NCBI GenBank assembly: GCA_035556555.1
Contig: DATMES010000046.1
Location: 62,001 to 126,000 of the forward strand
Length of the DNA stretch: 64,000 bases
Reading direction: 5' to 3'
Source of the DNA: Frankiaceae bacterium
Lineage (GTDB): Bacteria > Actinomycetota > Actinomycetes > BP-191
The translations under genes and the position numbers were made by a program. Numbering within the stretch: the first letter of the stretch is position 1; the number at the start of each line of letters is the position of its first letter. Under the pieces are notes generated by a model. It was not told the origin of the DNA. It searched no databases and saw nothing but the letters and a program-made list of their open reading frames with translations. Shown piece after piece: positions 32,139 to 40,612 of the stretch.

Positions 32139-32621
32139 ATGACGACGACGGTGTCCAGGACGTTCCCGCTGCCCCCGCTCGACCTCGTCGAGTCGATGCT
32201 GTCGGAGGACTACCAGCGCCTCCGCGCCGAACGCCTCGGCGGCATCGGCACCCCGACCGTCACGCGCACGGGCGACACCGCGACCGTACGGTTCCCGCGC
32301 CGGCTGCCCCTGGACGACCTGCCCGGCCCGCTGCGCTCGCTCGCGGGCACCGGCGAGATCACGCAGGTCGAGCAGTGGGACACGATCTCCGCCGAACGTT
32401 GCACGGCCACCTGGACGTCCGAGTCGAAGCTGCCGGGCAAGGCCGGCGGGACGTTCGAGGTCGTGCCCGACGGCACCGGCTCGACGTACACCGTCGTCGC
32501 GAAGGTCGAGATCAAGGTGCCGCTCATCGGGGGGCGGATCGGCAAGGAGGCCGAGGCGCAGGTCATGAAGCTGATCGAGGCCGAGATGCGCCTCGCCGAG
32601 GAGTACCTCGCCGCGCGCTGA
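32139..32621 (+). CDS. DUF2505 domain protein
   Basis: A 160-residue protein fitting DUF2505, a START-like lipid-binding-fold family common in actinomycetes. Signals are the opening TTVSRTFPLPPLDLVESML, the central QVEQWDTISAERCTATW, and the C-terminal PLIGGRIGKEAEAQVMKLI helix. No signal peptide. Role unknown; the fold suggests binding of a small hydrophobic ligand. Divergent from pirin with a shared regulatory patch. Confidence 0.85.
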   Translation: MTTTVSRTFPLPPLDLVESMLSEDYQRLRAERLGGIGTPTVTRTGDTATVRFPRRLPLDDLPGPLRSLAGTGEITQVEQWDTISAERCTATWTSESKLPGKAGGTFEVVPDGTGSTYTVVAKVEIKVPLIGGRIGKEAEAQVMKLIEAEMRLAEEYLAAR

Positions 32622-32688
32622 CTCCCCGCGCAACCGGGAGCCTCACCCTCCTGACGGGCGGTGGGCCTCCGGTGGCGGACGACCCTGC

Positions 32689-32735
32689 CCGTTCCTTGAA
32701 GATCACGACGCGTGAGACCGGCGGCCGGGCTGCAG
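32689..32735 (+). repeat. 47-bp dispersed intergenic repeat (family B, copy 2)
   Basis: Begins CCGTTCCTTGAAGATCACGA and matches 8238-8284 at 42 of 47 positions. It lies in the 276-base gap between the DUF2505 gene and the lipoprotein gene; the rest of this gap shows no other feature I can support. Confidence 0.75.
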
Positions 32736-32897
32736 GGTTGGGCTCGACCGGGTTGCGCCACTGCGACGAACAACAGCCACCCGCTCTGTCCCCGCGCTGC
32801 GCATGCCCTCGCCTCCCGGTGACTTGCCGCAAACACCCGCGCGACGGCGTACCCGATCGGTAGTTTGCGGAGAACGGGGCTGACTGGAAGGCGGCAC

Positions 32898-33614
32898 ATG
32901 AAGGCGTACGGCATCGCGGCCCTGGTCCTCGCGCTCGCGCTCCCCGCGTGCGCGTCCGAGTCGACGCCGGAGGCGCAGCCCACGACGCAGGCGCCGACGC
33001 CGTCCCCCACGCCGACGCTGCCGCCAGTCGAGTCCGACAAGACGCGCGTGAAGAAGGCCGTCGTCACCTCGGCCGAGCTCGGCAAGCCGTGGGTCACGCC
33101 GAAGGCCGTCAACACCGCGAAGCAGAAGCAGAAGGGCGACCTCTGTCCGGGCCAGCCGAACGCGCGCACCCTGCACCCGCCGCGCGCGAGGGGGGACCTG
33201 GACCACACCGAGGGCACCAAGCCCGGCGCGGCGATCGGGGCGTACGGCGTCCGCGCGTACGCGTTCGGCGAGCAGCAGGCGTGGCGCGACGCGCTCGCGA
33301 AGGCGCAGGCGGGCTGCAAGTCCTGGACCTCGCTGGAGAAGCTCTACGTCGAGCTGGAGGTCGTCACGCCGCCCGCGATCCCCGGCGCCGACGAGGTCGT
33401 CGTGCACATCGAGCGGATCTACGCCGACAAGACGAAGAAGACGCTGCACTACGTCCGCCACTACTACGAGGCGTGGACGACCCGCTTCGTGTCGGAGTTC
33501 GAGCTCGCGTACATCCAGCCGAAGTCCGACCCCACGGGCAAGGACCTGACGAAGTCGAGCGAGCTGTTCGCCAAGCAGGTCGCGAAGACGCGGGAGACGT
33601 TCGGGATCGTCTAG
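32898..33614 (+). CDS. Lipoprotein of unknown function
   Basis: A 238-residue lipoprotein: signal sequence MKAYGIAALVLALALPACAS with a lipobox LPAC (Cys18), then a Thr/Pro-rich tether (QPTTQAPTPSPTPTLPPVES) and a globular domain of about 190 residues. That domain resembles PknH/LppH-type sensor domains only in general shape (VVTSAELGKPWVTPKA start, two cysteines), which I would not press. Start ATG 32898 is preceded by GGAAGGCGG. Ends overlapping the convergent YdeI-like stop. Confidence 0.75.
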   Translation: MKAYGIAALVLALALPACASESTPEAQPTTQAPTPSPTPTLPPVESDKTRVKKAVVTSAELGKPWVTPKAVNTAKQKQKGDLCPGQPNARTLHPPRARGDLDHTEGTKPGAAIGAYGVRAYAFGEQQAWRDALAKAQAGCKSWTSLEKLYVELEVVTPPAIPGADEVVVHIERIYADKTKKTLHYVRHYYEAWTTRFVSEFELAYIQPKSDPTGKDLTKSSELFAKQVAKTRETFGIV

Positions 33615-34156
33615 ATCCGGCGGCCGGCTGCCGAGTCCGCGATGACGCGCGCGAGCCTGCGCTGCCGCGTCTCCTCCTTCTTCGCGCTCATGACCCAGTA
33701 CGTCGCCATCCGCCGGTACGACGGCGGCTGCCGTTCCCAGAACGCCCACGCCTCGGGCTGCTCGCGCAGCGCGCGCTCGTACTCCGGGGCGAGCGGGATC
33801 GGGTTCTCGGACGAGTAGATGCCGGTCTTCGCGGGGTCGCGCGCCTCCCACGCGGCAATGCCGGCGGGCGCCATGAGACCGGCGGCGAGGAGGCGCTCGA
33901 CCTTGGCGACGTTGACGTTGCTCCACGTGCTGCCGCGCCGCCGCGGCGTGAAGCGGATCGTGTAGCGCTGCTCGTCGACGCGGCGCCGTACGCCGTCGAT
34001 CCAGCCGTAGCAGAGCGCCTGGTCCACGGCGTCGGACCACGTCAGCGTCGGCTGCCCGGAGCCGACGCGCCAGAAGCCGACGAGCAGCTCGGTCTCGATG
34101 CCGTGGTGCTCCGCGAGCCACGCGCGAAGCTCGTCCGCCGACGCGAAGAAGATCAC
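33611..34156 (-). CDS. YdeI/OmpD-associated family protein
   Basis: A 181-residue protein of the YdeI type. Signature stretches are LRAWLAEHHGIETELLVGFW, LTWSDAVDQALCYGWIDG, RYTIRFTPRRRGSTWSNVN and the C-terminal WVMSAKKEETRQRRLARVI. The family is linked to stress or bacteriocin tolerance in annotations, but its biochemical role is unclear. GTG 34156 overlaps the upstream SMP-30 stop (GTGA), so the pair is translationally coupled. Confidence 0.88.
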   Translation of the reverse strand: MIFFASADELRAWLAEHHGIETELLVGFWRVGSGQPTLTWSDAVDQALCYGWIDGVRRRVDEQRYTIRFTPRRRGSTWSNVNVAKVERLLAAGLMAPAGIAAWEARDPAKTGIYSSENPIPLAPEYERALREQPEAWAFWERQPPSYRRMATYWVMSAKKEETRQRRLARVIADSAAGRRI

Positions 34157-35145
34157 CGCAGGTCCAGCACCGCGATCGACGACTCGGCGATGGATGCGAG
34201 GTAGAGCCGCCCGTCGTGCTCGGCGACACCGGTCGCGAACGCCCACTCGCGTCCCGGCGCCTGCAGGTCGCGCACGATCCGGCCCTCGTCGTCGATGCCG
34301 ACCACCCAGATCGTGCGGACCGGCGGCGCGAGCCGGTCGGGCAGCGCCCACGCGGTCTTGCGCAGCCACGGCGCACGCGGCAGCAGCCAGTCGAGCCGCC
34401 GGTCGCGCGGGCTCGGCAGCGTCACCCAGAGCAGCCCCGAGGGACCGCGCCGGATGTTGTCGGGGCTGCCCGGCAACGTCACCCAGGGCTCGTACGTCCC
34501 CTCCTTCGGCCCGGTCAGCCACAGCCGCGTCAGCTCGTACGCGCCCGTCTGCGCGACGACGACGTACGACTCGTCGGCGGCCAGCGCGACGCCGTTCGCG
34601 AACGCCAGCCCGTCGAGCAGCCAGTCGACCGTCTCGTTGTCGCGCCACCGGTAGAGGCGGCCCGTCGCGGTGTGCTCGTAGATGTCGGCGCGCCAGTGGT
34701 CGAAGCCGTACCTGTGCGACGAGTCGGTGAAGAAGACGGTGCCGTCGGAGGCCTGGGCGGCGTTGCTGCAGAAGCGCATGTCCTCGCCGTCGATGCGCTT
34801 GGCGAGCAGCTCCATGTCGCCGGTCGCGGGGTCGAGCGCGACGAGCCCGAGCCTCGTGTCGCAGACCGCGATCCGCCCGTCCGCGAGCAGCTCGAGCCCG
34901 AGCGGGCGGCCGTGCGTGTTCGTCAGCTCCTCGGCCTCCTCCGTCTCGGGATCGACGCGGAGGATGCGGCCGTCGTGGAGGCCGGTGACGAGCCGGCCCT
35001 CGCCGTCCACGACGACGTCCTCGGGGCCGTGGCCTGGCAGGTGGATCAGGCGCATCGGCGGGAACGGCTCCGGCCCCGTCTTCTGCCGCGCGCGCGACGG
35101 CACCGGCGGGGGCGTCCACCGGACGGGCTCGATGCGCGGCTTCAC
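34153..35145 (-). CDS. SMP-30/strictosidine synthase-like beta-propeller protein
   Basis: A 330-residue six-bladed propeller of the SMP-30/gluconolactonase/strictosidine synthase superfamily. Blades are visible as repeats such as EDVVVDGEGRLVTGLHDG and GLELLADGRIAVCDTRLG, and the segment FFTDSSHRYG matches the strictosidine synthase domain. DGLAFANGVALAADESYVVV carries the Asn expected near the metal site. A lactonase-type hydrolase is plausible; the substrate is unknown. No signal peptide. Start GTG 35145. Confidence 0.85.
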   Translation of the reverse strand: MKPRIEPVRWTPPPVPSRARQKTGPEPFPPMRLIHLPGHGPEDVVVDGEGRLVTGLHDGRILRVDPETEEAEELTNTHGRPLGLELLADGRIAVCDTRLGLVALDPATGDMELLAKRIDGEDMRFCSNAAQASDGTVFFTDSSHRYGFDHWRADIYEHTATGRLYRWRDNETVDWLLDGLAFANGVALAADESYVVVAQTGAYELTRLWLTGPKEGTYEPWVTLPGSPDNIRRGPSGLLWVTLPSPRDRRLDWLLPRAPWLRKTAWALPDRLAPPVRTIWVVGIDDEGRIVRDLQAPGREWAFATGVAEHDGRLYLASIAESSIAVLDLR

Positions 35146-35158
35146 GAGCCCAGTCTCC

Positions 35159-35824
35159 CTACCGCGAGAACGGCGGCGCCAGCGGCAGGTCGTGCCGTGC
35201 CGCCCTGCGGATCTCCGCGGGCAGCGGCCACGGGTTGGGCAGGCAGCCGTTCAGCTCGGTGCTCTGCTGCGCCATGACCAGCGCGAGCTCGCCGCGCCTG
35301 GGGCACTGCGGCTTCGGCGGGTGGTGCATGCCGAGCAGGTGGCCGACCTCGTGGTTGACGAGCATCTGCCGGTACGTCGCGAGGTCGCCCGTCCACTCGG
35401 GCGTCGCGTACCGCCAGCGGTTCGCGTTGAGCGCGACGACGGGACCGTTCTGGCACGAGTACTTGCCGTAGGTGTCGTACGGCCTGCACAGCCTGTCCAC
35501 CTCGGCCGGCTCGGCGATGACGACGACGTACGGCGCGTCGTCGTCACGCACCAGCCGGAACCCCGCGCGCTCCCAGCCGCGCGGGTCGTCGAGCGTCCGC
35601 TCGACGACGCCGGGGAACGACGCCACGCCGCTCGCCCGCACCTCGACGCGGTACCGCACGGTGATGACGCGCGGCGTCGGCGACGGCGTGCGCGTCGGCA
35701 GCGGGGAGAACGTCAGCGAGGGCGTCACCGACGGCGTCGCGGACGACGGCACAGGACGCGTCGATGCGGGCGGCGCCGGCGACACCGGCGGCGCGGCCTC
35801 GCGCGAGCAGGCGACGAGGAGCAA
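35159..35824 (-). CDS. DUF3152 zinc-metalloprotease-like lipoprotein, start uncertain
   Basis: The C-terminal ~170 residues match DUF3152, including MLVNHEVGHLLGMHHPP, an HExxHxxGxxH zincin signature, plus VALNANRWRYA before it. A Pro/Ser/Thr-rich tether (about 50 residues) precedes the domain. A lipobox-like LLLLVACS stands at the front, but only a CTG/TTG lies close to it (TTG 35824 used here), leaving too few residues for a signal peptide. No ATG or GTG is in frame between it and the M19-like gene. Either an unusual start or a frameshift is present. Confidence 0.7.
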   Translation of the reverse strand: MLLVACSREAAPPVSPAPPASTRPVPSSATPSVTPSLTFSPLPTRTPSPTPRVITVRYRVEVRASGVASFPGVVERTLDDPRGWERAGFRLVRDDDAPYVVVIAEPAEVDRLCRPYDTYGKYSCQNGPVVALNANRWRYATPEWTGDLATYRQMLVNHEVGHLLGMHHPPKPQCPRRGELALVMAQQSTELNGCLPNPWPLPAEIRRAARHDLPLAPPFSR

Positions 35825-35841
35825 CAGCGCCGCCGCTCGCG

Positions 35842-38415
35842 CTAGCCGATCGCGCGCAGCCTGCCGTTCGCGTCGAACGACACCGCGAGCGTGCCCGCCG
35901 GGCCGCAGTACGTGAACGTCGCGTCCACCCGCGACTTCGGCTGGCCGACCGCCGCGAGGACGTCCTCGGGCGTCATGCTCTTCTTGAGCTTCTTGACGTC
36001 GGACCTGGTCAGGCACGACTGCGCCTGGATGCCGATCGCGCGTTCCCACATCTGCAGGTATGCCTCGACACCGTTCGCCAAATCCGCCATCAGCGCGGCG
36101 CCGTCGGCACCGGCGACGACCCGCGCGTCCTCGGCCCAGTCGGGGTAGAGGCCATAGTGGTCGACGCCCGAGGTGTTGAAGTCGTACGTCTTGTTGCCGC
36201 TGCGCTGCTTGTCGACGGTGACGCCGCCGAGCGCGGTGAACGGGTAGTCGACGTCGTTCTCCTCGGTGGGGTTGCGCGGGCCGCCCTGCGTGGAGAAGCC
36301 GTTGACGTCGGAGCCGAAGCCGATGCCGTAGAGCGGCCAGTTGGTCTCCTCGGCCCACGCGCGCTGCTTGCGCCACTTCGCGACGAACGACGTCGGCGAG
36401 CCCGCGTGCGGCGTCACGACGCCGCCGAGCTGGAGGATCGTGCGGTACGTCGGGTCGTCCGACCACGAGTGGCTGGACACGACGCCCGAGTAGCCGCGGG
36501 AGCCGACGAACTCCATCGCCTGCCGCCGCGCCAGCGCGCTCATGTGGTCGGGGTCGAAGATCATGCCCCGGTCGATGAGCCCCTGGATCGCGGTCCTGCC
36601 GAGCTCGGAGAGGCCGATCTTGTTGCAGTGCGGGCCGGGCGGGTAGACCGGCGCGACACCGGTCTCGCCGAACGTCTCCAGCACGCCCGCGAAGATGGCG
36701 TCACGACCCGGCTCGACCGGCGGCTTCTGCCCGTCGTGGCCGTCGGTGACGTTCGACTGGAGCTTGTCGTGCCGGTTGTCGCCGGGCGTGTCGCAGGTGC
36801 CCATCCGCCAGTAGTGGCCGGTCTCGTACTTGTTGCCGGAGTTGACGATCGGGCCCTGGATGCCGGAGTCGCCGGTGACGCCGGTGAGGGCGTTGTCGAA
36901 CTTGTTCGTCAGCTCCATCTGGCGCACGCCGAGGGCGTACACCTCGTCGAGCCGCTCGTTGATGTCCGCGGCGCTGCAGTGCGGGACCTCGAGGTGCTCG
37001 CCGCAGTCGAACGGCACCGACACCTCGATGCCCATGACGACCGCGAGCTTGCCGGCGTTGACGACGCGGCGCGCCTCGAACGGGTCCGTCACGATCCGGA
37101 ACCACCCGCGGCCGGGACCGCCGGCCTGCGCGTCGATGTACCGCTCCAGCTCGCGCAGCCGCTGCGCCTGGAGGCGGACGCCGTCCATCTCGTTGCAGGA
37201 GTTCTTCTTGTACGGGTACAGCTCGCAGAGCACGTTGTTGTCGACGAGCAGGTTGGTGAACATCCGCAGGCCGCCCATCCAGGCGCGCTCCAGCCAGCGG
37301 TAGTAGACCTGCTCGTGGGTGAGCGACTTGTACTTCGGCCAGTACGTGAACTCCGGGTACCCCGCGGTGTCGTGGCCGGCGACCGGGTCGCCGCCGGACA
37401 GCGCCGTCTCGAGGACCGCGCCGCGGCCGCCGGGGCCGTGGTCGGGGCAGTCGACGAGCGCGTACTGCACGCCGTACGGGTGCCACGGACGGCCGCAGCG
37501 CGAACGCCCGCCGATGAACTCGAACGCCATCATGTGCAGGTGCGCGTCGACGTACCCCTGCGTCGTCTCGTACGCCGTGTCGCCCGTGGGGACGGCGCCG
37601 GTGACGTTGGTCTCGATCTCCGGGTACGCCGCGCAGCCGGTGGCCAGCTCCAGCGCGAACCTGTTGGCCTTGGCGTTGGTCGCGCCCGGCACGACCGACA
37701 GCGCGCCGGCGTCGCTCGCGGTCAGCGTGCCGTGGATCGCGGGGTCGAGGGCGCCGGGGTTCTCCGGCTCGCCGTCGTCGACGGGGAGCTGCAGCGTGAA
37801 GGTGTTGCCCGGCGCGGACTTCAGCACCCACTCGGCGTCGGCGCTCGGCTTGGCGGCCGCGACGACGGCCTCGCTGCGGGCGGCGTTGCGCAGCGGCAGC
37901 GTGCCCGCGTCGATCGCGCCGGTCGCGCCGTCGACCGCGCCGAGGGCGGGGTCGCGGGCCGGGTCGAGGTTCTCGTCGCCGGTGCCCTTGACCGGGCCGG
38001 TGACGTTCCTGGCGGCCTCGCGGCTGCCCGGCAGCGTGCCGCCCTTCGCCGCGAGGTACGCCTTGTCGGTGGCGTACAGCAGGTACTTGCCGAGGTCGTA
38101 CGCCTGGAACGTGAACGGCGCCGCCTGCGCCTTGCCGGCCGTCGCGGCGTAGGCGTCGGCGGCGCGGGTGACGTACTTGCCGGTCTCGGCGGAGCGGACG
38201 ACGTAGCAGCCGCCGGCGGGCTCGTAGCGGTCGGCGGGCGTGGCGTTGCGCACGCGCGGGGCGTTGGGGGCCGCGGCCTTCTGGCGCGCGAGGGCGTCCT
38301 TGAGCGACTTGCTCGTCCGCGCGGGCGAGCCGCTGGTGGCGGCGCCGATCGAGGCGGTGGCGAGCACGCCGCCGACGGCGGCGAGGGCGAGAAGTCGCCT
38401 GGGGCGAGCGCGCAT
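35842..38415 (-). CDS. Large secreted M19 (membrane dipeptidase)-like metallohydrolase
   Basis: An 857-residue exported protein. After a signal peptide (MRARPRRLLALAAVGGVLAT) come about 300 residues of non-catalytic domain with GCYVVRSAETGKYVTR (beta-trefoil-like), then an amidohydrolase barrel: YVDAHLHMMAFEF with the HxH metal pair, DPFEARRVVNAGKLAVVMGIE, MIFDPDHMSA, VVSSHSWSD and GIGFGSDVNG, as in the M19 dipeptidase family. Typical M19 enzymes are about 350-420 residues, so the N-terminal half is additional. Likely extracellular; substrate unknown. Confidence 0.8.
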   Translation of the reverse strand: MRARPRRLLALAAVGGVLATASIGAATSGSPARTSKSLKDALARQKAAAPNAPRVRNATPADRYEPAGGCYVVRSAETGKYVTRAADAYAATAGKAQAAPFTFQAYDLGKYLLYATDKAYLAAKGGTLPGSREAARNVTGPVKGTGDENLDPARDPALGAVDGATGAIDAGTLPLRNAARSEAVVAAAKPSADAEWVLKSAPGNTFTLQLPVDDGEPENPGALDPAIHGTLTASDAGALSVVPGATNAKANRFALELATGCAAYPEIETNVTGAVPTGDTAYETTQGYVDAHLHMMAFEFIGGRSRCGRPWHPYGVQYALVDCPDHGPGGRGAVLETALSGGDPVAGHDTAGYPEFTYWPKYKSLTHEQVYYRWLERAWMGGLRMFTNLLVDNNVLCELYPYKKNSCNEMDGVRLQAQRLRELERYIDAQAGGPGRGWFRIVTDPFEARRVVNAGKLAVVMGIEVSVPFDCGEHLEVPHCSAADINERLDEVYALGVRQMELTNKFDNALTGVTGDSGIQGPIVNSGNKYETGHYWRMGTCDTPGDNRHDKLQSNVTDGHDGQKPPVEPGRDAIFAGVLETFGETGVAPVYPPGPHCNKIGLSELGRTAIQGLIDRGMIFDPDHMSALARRQAMEFVGSRGYSGVVSSHSWSDDPTYRTILQLGGVVTPHAGSPTSFVAKWRKQRAWAEETNWPLYGIGFGSDVNGFSTQGGPRNPTEENDVDYPFTALGGVTVDKQRSGNKTYDFNTSGVDHYGLYPDWAEDARVVAGADGAALMADLANGVEAYLQMWERAIGIQAQSCLTRSDVKKLKKSMTPEDVLAAVGQPKSRVDATFTYCGPAGTLAVSFDANGRLRAIG

Positions 38416-38500
38416 GCGGGAGGCTCCGTCGTTCGGGAAGTGGGCTGCTTCTACTTTCGACGCGGTGGCTCCACGATCCTCTCGAGAGCACACTTGCGCC

Positions 38501-39130
38501 ATGGGCATCTGGAGCACGCACGTCGTACCCAGAATCGTGGACAAGGCACTCGCCGGGCCGCAGGAGCGGGCGGTCCGCGAACGCGTCTGTGCCGGCCTGC
38601 GCGGCGACGTGCTGGAGATCGGCTTCGGCAGCGGGCACAACCTGCCGTACCTCCCGCCGTCGGTGACGTCGCTGGCGGCGGTCGAGCCGTCCGGCGTCGG
38701 GGTCCGGCTCGCCGCCGAGCGGCTGGCGGAGTCGCCGGTGCCTGTGACGTTCGCGGGTCTCGACGGGCAGCGGATCGAGGCCGACGACGAGTCGTACGAC
38801 GCCGTGCTCAGCACATGGACGCTCTGCACCATCCCCGACGTCCGCGCCGCCCTCGCCGAGGTCCGCCGCGTGCTCAGGCCTGGCGGGACGTTCCACTTCG
38901 CGGAGCACGGCCTGGCCCCTGACGACGGCGTCGCGACGTGGCAGCGGCGGCTCGACCCGGTGCAGAAGCGGGTCGCCGGCGGCTGCCATCTCTCGCGGCC
39001 GATCGAGGCGCTCGTCCGCGACGCCGGCTTCGGCGAGGTGCGGGTCGAGCGGTACTACCAGCCGAAGATGCCGAAGGCCATCGGATCGATGTACGAGGGC
39101 GTGGCAGGAGACGTACTTGCGGTGGAGTAA
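38501..39130 (+). CDS. Class I SAM-dependent methyltransferase
   Basis: A 209-residue methyltransferase of the Methyltransf_11/UbiE-like type. GDVLEIGFGSGHNLPYL is the SAM-binding motif I, AVEPSGVGV holds the ribose-binding acidic residue, and DAVLSTWTLCTIPD with EVRRVLRPGGTFHFAEH gives motifs II-III. Start at ATG 38501. Homologues annotated as phosphatidylethanolamine- or UbiE-like methyltransferases exist, but the substrate here is open. Its stop precedes the propeller gene start directly. Confidence 0.87.
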   Translation: MGIWSTHVVPRIVDKALAGPQERAVRERVCAGLRGDVLEIGFGSGHNLPYLPPSVTSLAAVEPSGVGVRLAAERLAESPVPVTFAGLDGQRIEADDESYDAVLSTWTLCTIPDVRAALAEVRRVLRPGGTFHFAEHGLAPDDGVATWQRRLDPVQKRVAGGCHLSRPIEALVRDAGFGEVRVERYYQPKMPKAIGSMYEGVAGDVLAVE

Positions 39131-40612
39131 GTGCCCGGTATGCCCCGAGTTGCCACGGTTCTAGCAGCCGTCCTCGCCCTGTCCGCCGCACCCGCCTCGG
39201 CCCACCAGCCCGGCCTGTGCCTGACCCCCGCCGAACGTTGCGAGACCTGGTCCGCGACGTACGACGACACCTCGATCGCCGCACCCGCGCGGTCCGACCA
39301 GTTCGCCCAGCAGGTGCTCGCCAACGCGACCACCGTCTTCACCGTCGTCCGCAGCGTCGCGATGACACCAGACCGCCCGTCGGATGCCACCTCGTCGGCG
39401 GTGATCGTGGCGTACGACCGCGTCTCCGGCTCGGTGCGCTGGACGGCGCGGGAGCGTTCACGCGTGTACTTCTCGCCGCACAACGCCACGCTCTCCCCCG
39501 ACGGCTCGCGCCTCTACCTGACGAGCGCGGCGTACGACGGCTGGCCCATCGGCAAGGTCGACTCGCGGATCGTGACGACCGCGTACTCGACCGCGTCCGG
39601 CACCGTCGAATGGTCGTCGTCGTGGGACGGACGGCCTGACGCCGTCGACAACCCGAAGGGGGTTGTCGTCTCCCCCGACGGCCGCTCCGTCTTCGTCACG
39701 GGTGTCACGACGGCCGTGGCCGGCGACCTCGACTACGTGACGCTGGCGTACCGCGCCTCCGACGGCCGGTCGCTGTGGGCCGACGTGTACGACGGCGTCG
39801 GCGGCGGCGGGACGGACGCGCCGTTCGGCATCGCGGTGTCACCTGACGGTCAGGTGCTCGCCGTGACCGGGTGGAGCGCGGGGGTCGTGGAGTACGACGC
39901 CGACTACGGCACGGTCGCGTACTCGCTGCGCGGCCGTGGTGGGAAGCGGCTCTGGACCGCGCGCTACGACGGCCTCGGCGTCGACAAGAGCGACCGCGGC
40001 AACGCCGTCGCGATCGACGGCGACCGCGTCTACGTCACCGGCGACTCGTACGGCGCCTCCGGCTACGACTACGCGACCGTCGCGTACGCGCTGTCGTCAG
40101 GCCAGCAGGTCTGGGACGCGCGGTGGTCGGGCGGACGCGGCGGCTTCAACGCCGCGACCGCGGTCGCCGCGGCGGGCGGCCGCGTCGTCGTGACCGGCCA
40201 GTCCACCGCGGCGTCCGCCGACGACGGCAACGACACCGGCACCGTCGTCCTCGACGCGGCGACCGGTGCGCAGCGGTGGGCGGCGTCGTTCGGGCCGGTG
40301 CGCCACGACGGGTTCGCGCGCGGGCTGGCGCTGTCGCCGGACGGCGCGACGGCGTACGTCGTCACGCTCGAGACGCCGATCGTCAAGTACACGGCGATGT
40401 CCCGGCTCGGCCTCGTGGCGTACGACGTGGCGACCGGCGCGGTGCGCTGGCAGACGTTCCTCGACGCGGCGCTGACCGAGTCGTTGAAGGGCGCCGACGT
40501 CGCGGTCTCGCCGGACGGGTCGGTGGCCGTCGTCGGCGACTACACACGCAGCGCCGACCCGTTGAAGCCGCCGACGCAGAACGTGTACGACGTCGTGACG
40601 GCCGTGTTCTAG
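39131..40612 (+). CDS. Secreted PQQ-like beta-propeller protein
   Basis: A 493-residue exported protein with a signal peptide (PRVATVLAAVLALSAAPASA). The mature part repeats blades built as GVVVSPDGRSVFVTG, GIAVSPDGQVLAVTG and GLALSPDGATAYVVT, each paired with a (Y/V)D-x-x-(T/S)G-x-x-(R/W)W strand, as in PQQ-dehydrogenase/WD40-like propellers. No cofactor or catalytic residues are evident; a binding or scaffold role is likely. GTG 39131 directly follows the upstream stop; ATG 39140 is an equally possible start. Confidence 0.8.
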   Translation: MPGMPRVATVLAAVLALSAAPASAHQPGLCLTPAERCETWSATYDDTSIAAPARSDQFAQQVLANATTVFTVVRSVAMTPDRPSDATSSAVIVAYDRVSGSVRWTARERSRVYFSPHNATLSPDGSRLYLTSAAYDGWPIGKVDSRIVTTAYSTASGTVEWSSSWDGRPDAVDNPKGVVVSPDGRSVFVTGVTTAVAGDLDYVTLAYRASDGRSLWADVYDGVGGGGTDAPFGIAVSPDGQVLAVTGWSAGVVEYDADYGTVAYSLRGRGGKRLWTARYDGLGVDKSDRGNAVAIDGDRVYVTGDSYGASGYDYATVAYALSSGQQVWDARWSGGRGGFNAATAVAAAGGRVVVTGQSTAASADDGNDTGTVVLDAATGAQRWAASFGPVRHDGFARGLALSPDGATAYVVTLETPIVKYTAMSRLGLVAYDVATGAVRWQTFLDAALTESLKGADVAVSPDGSVAVVGDYTRSADPLKPPTQNVYDVVTAVF

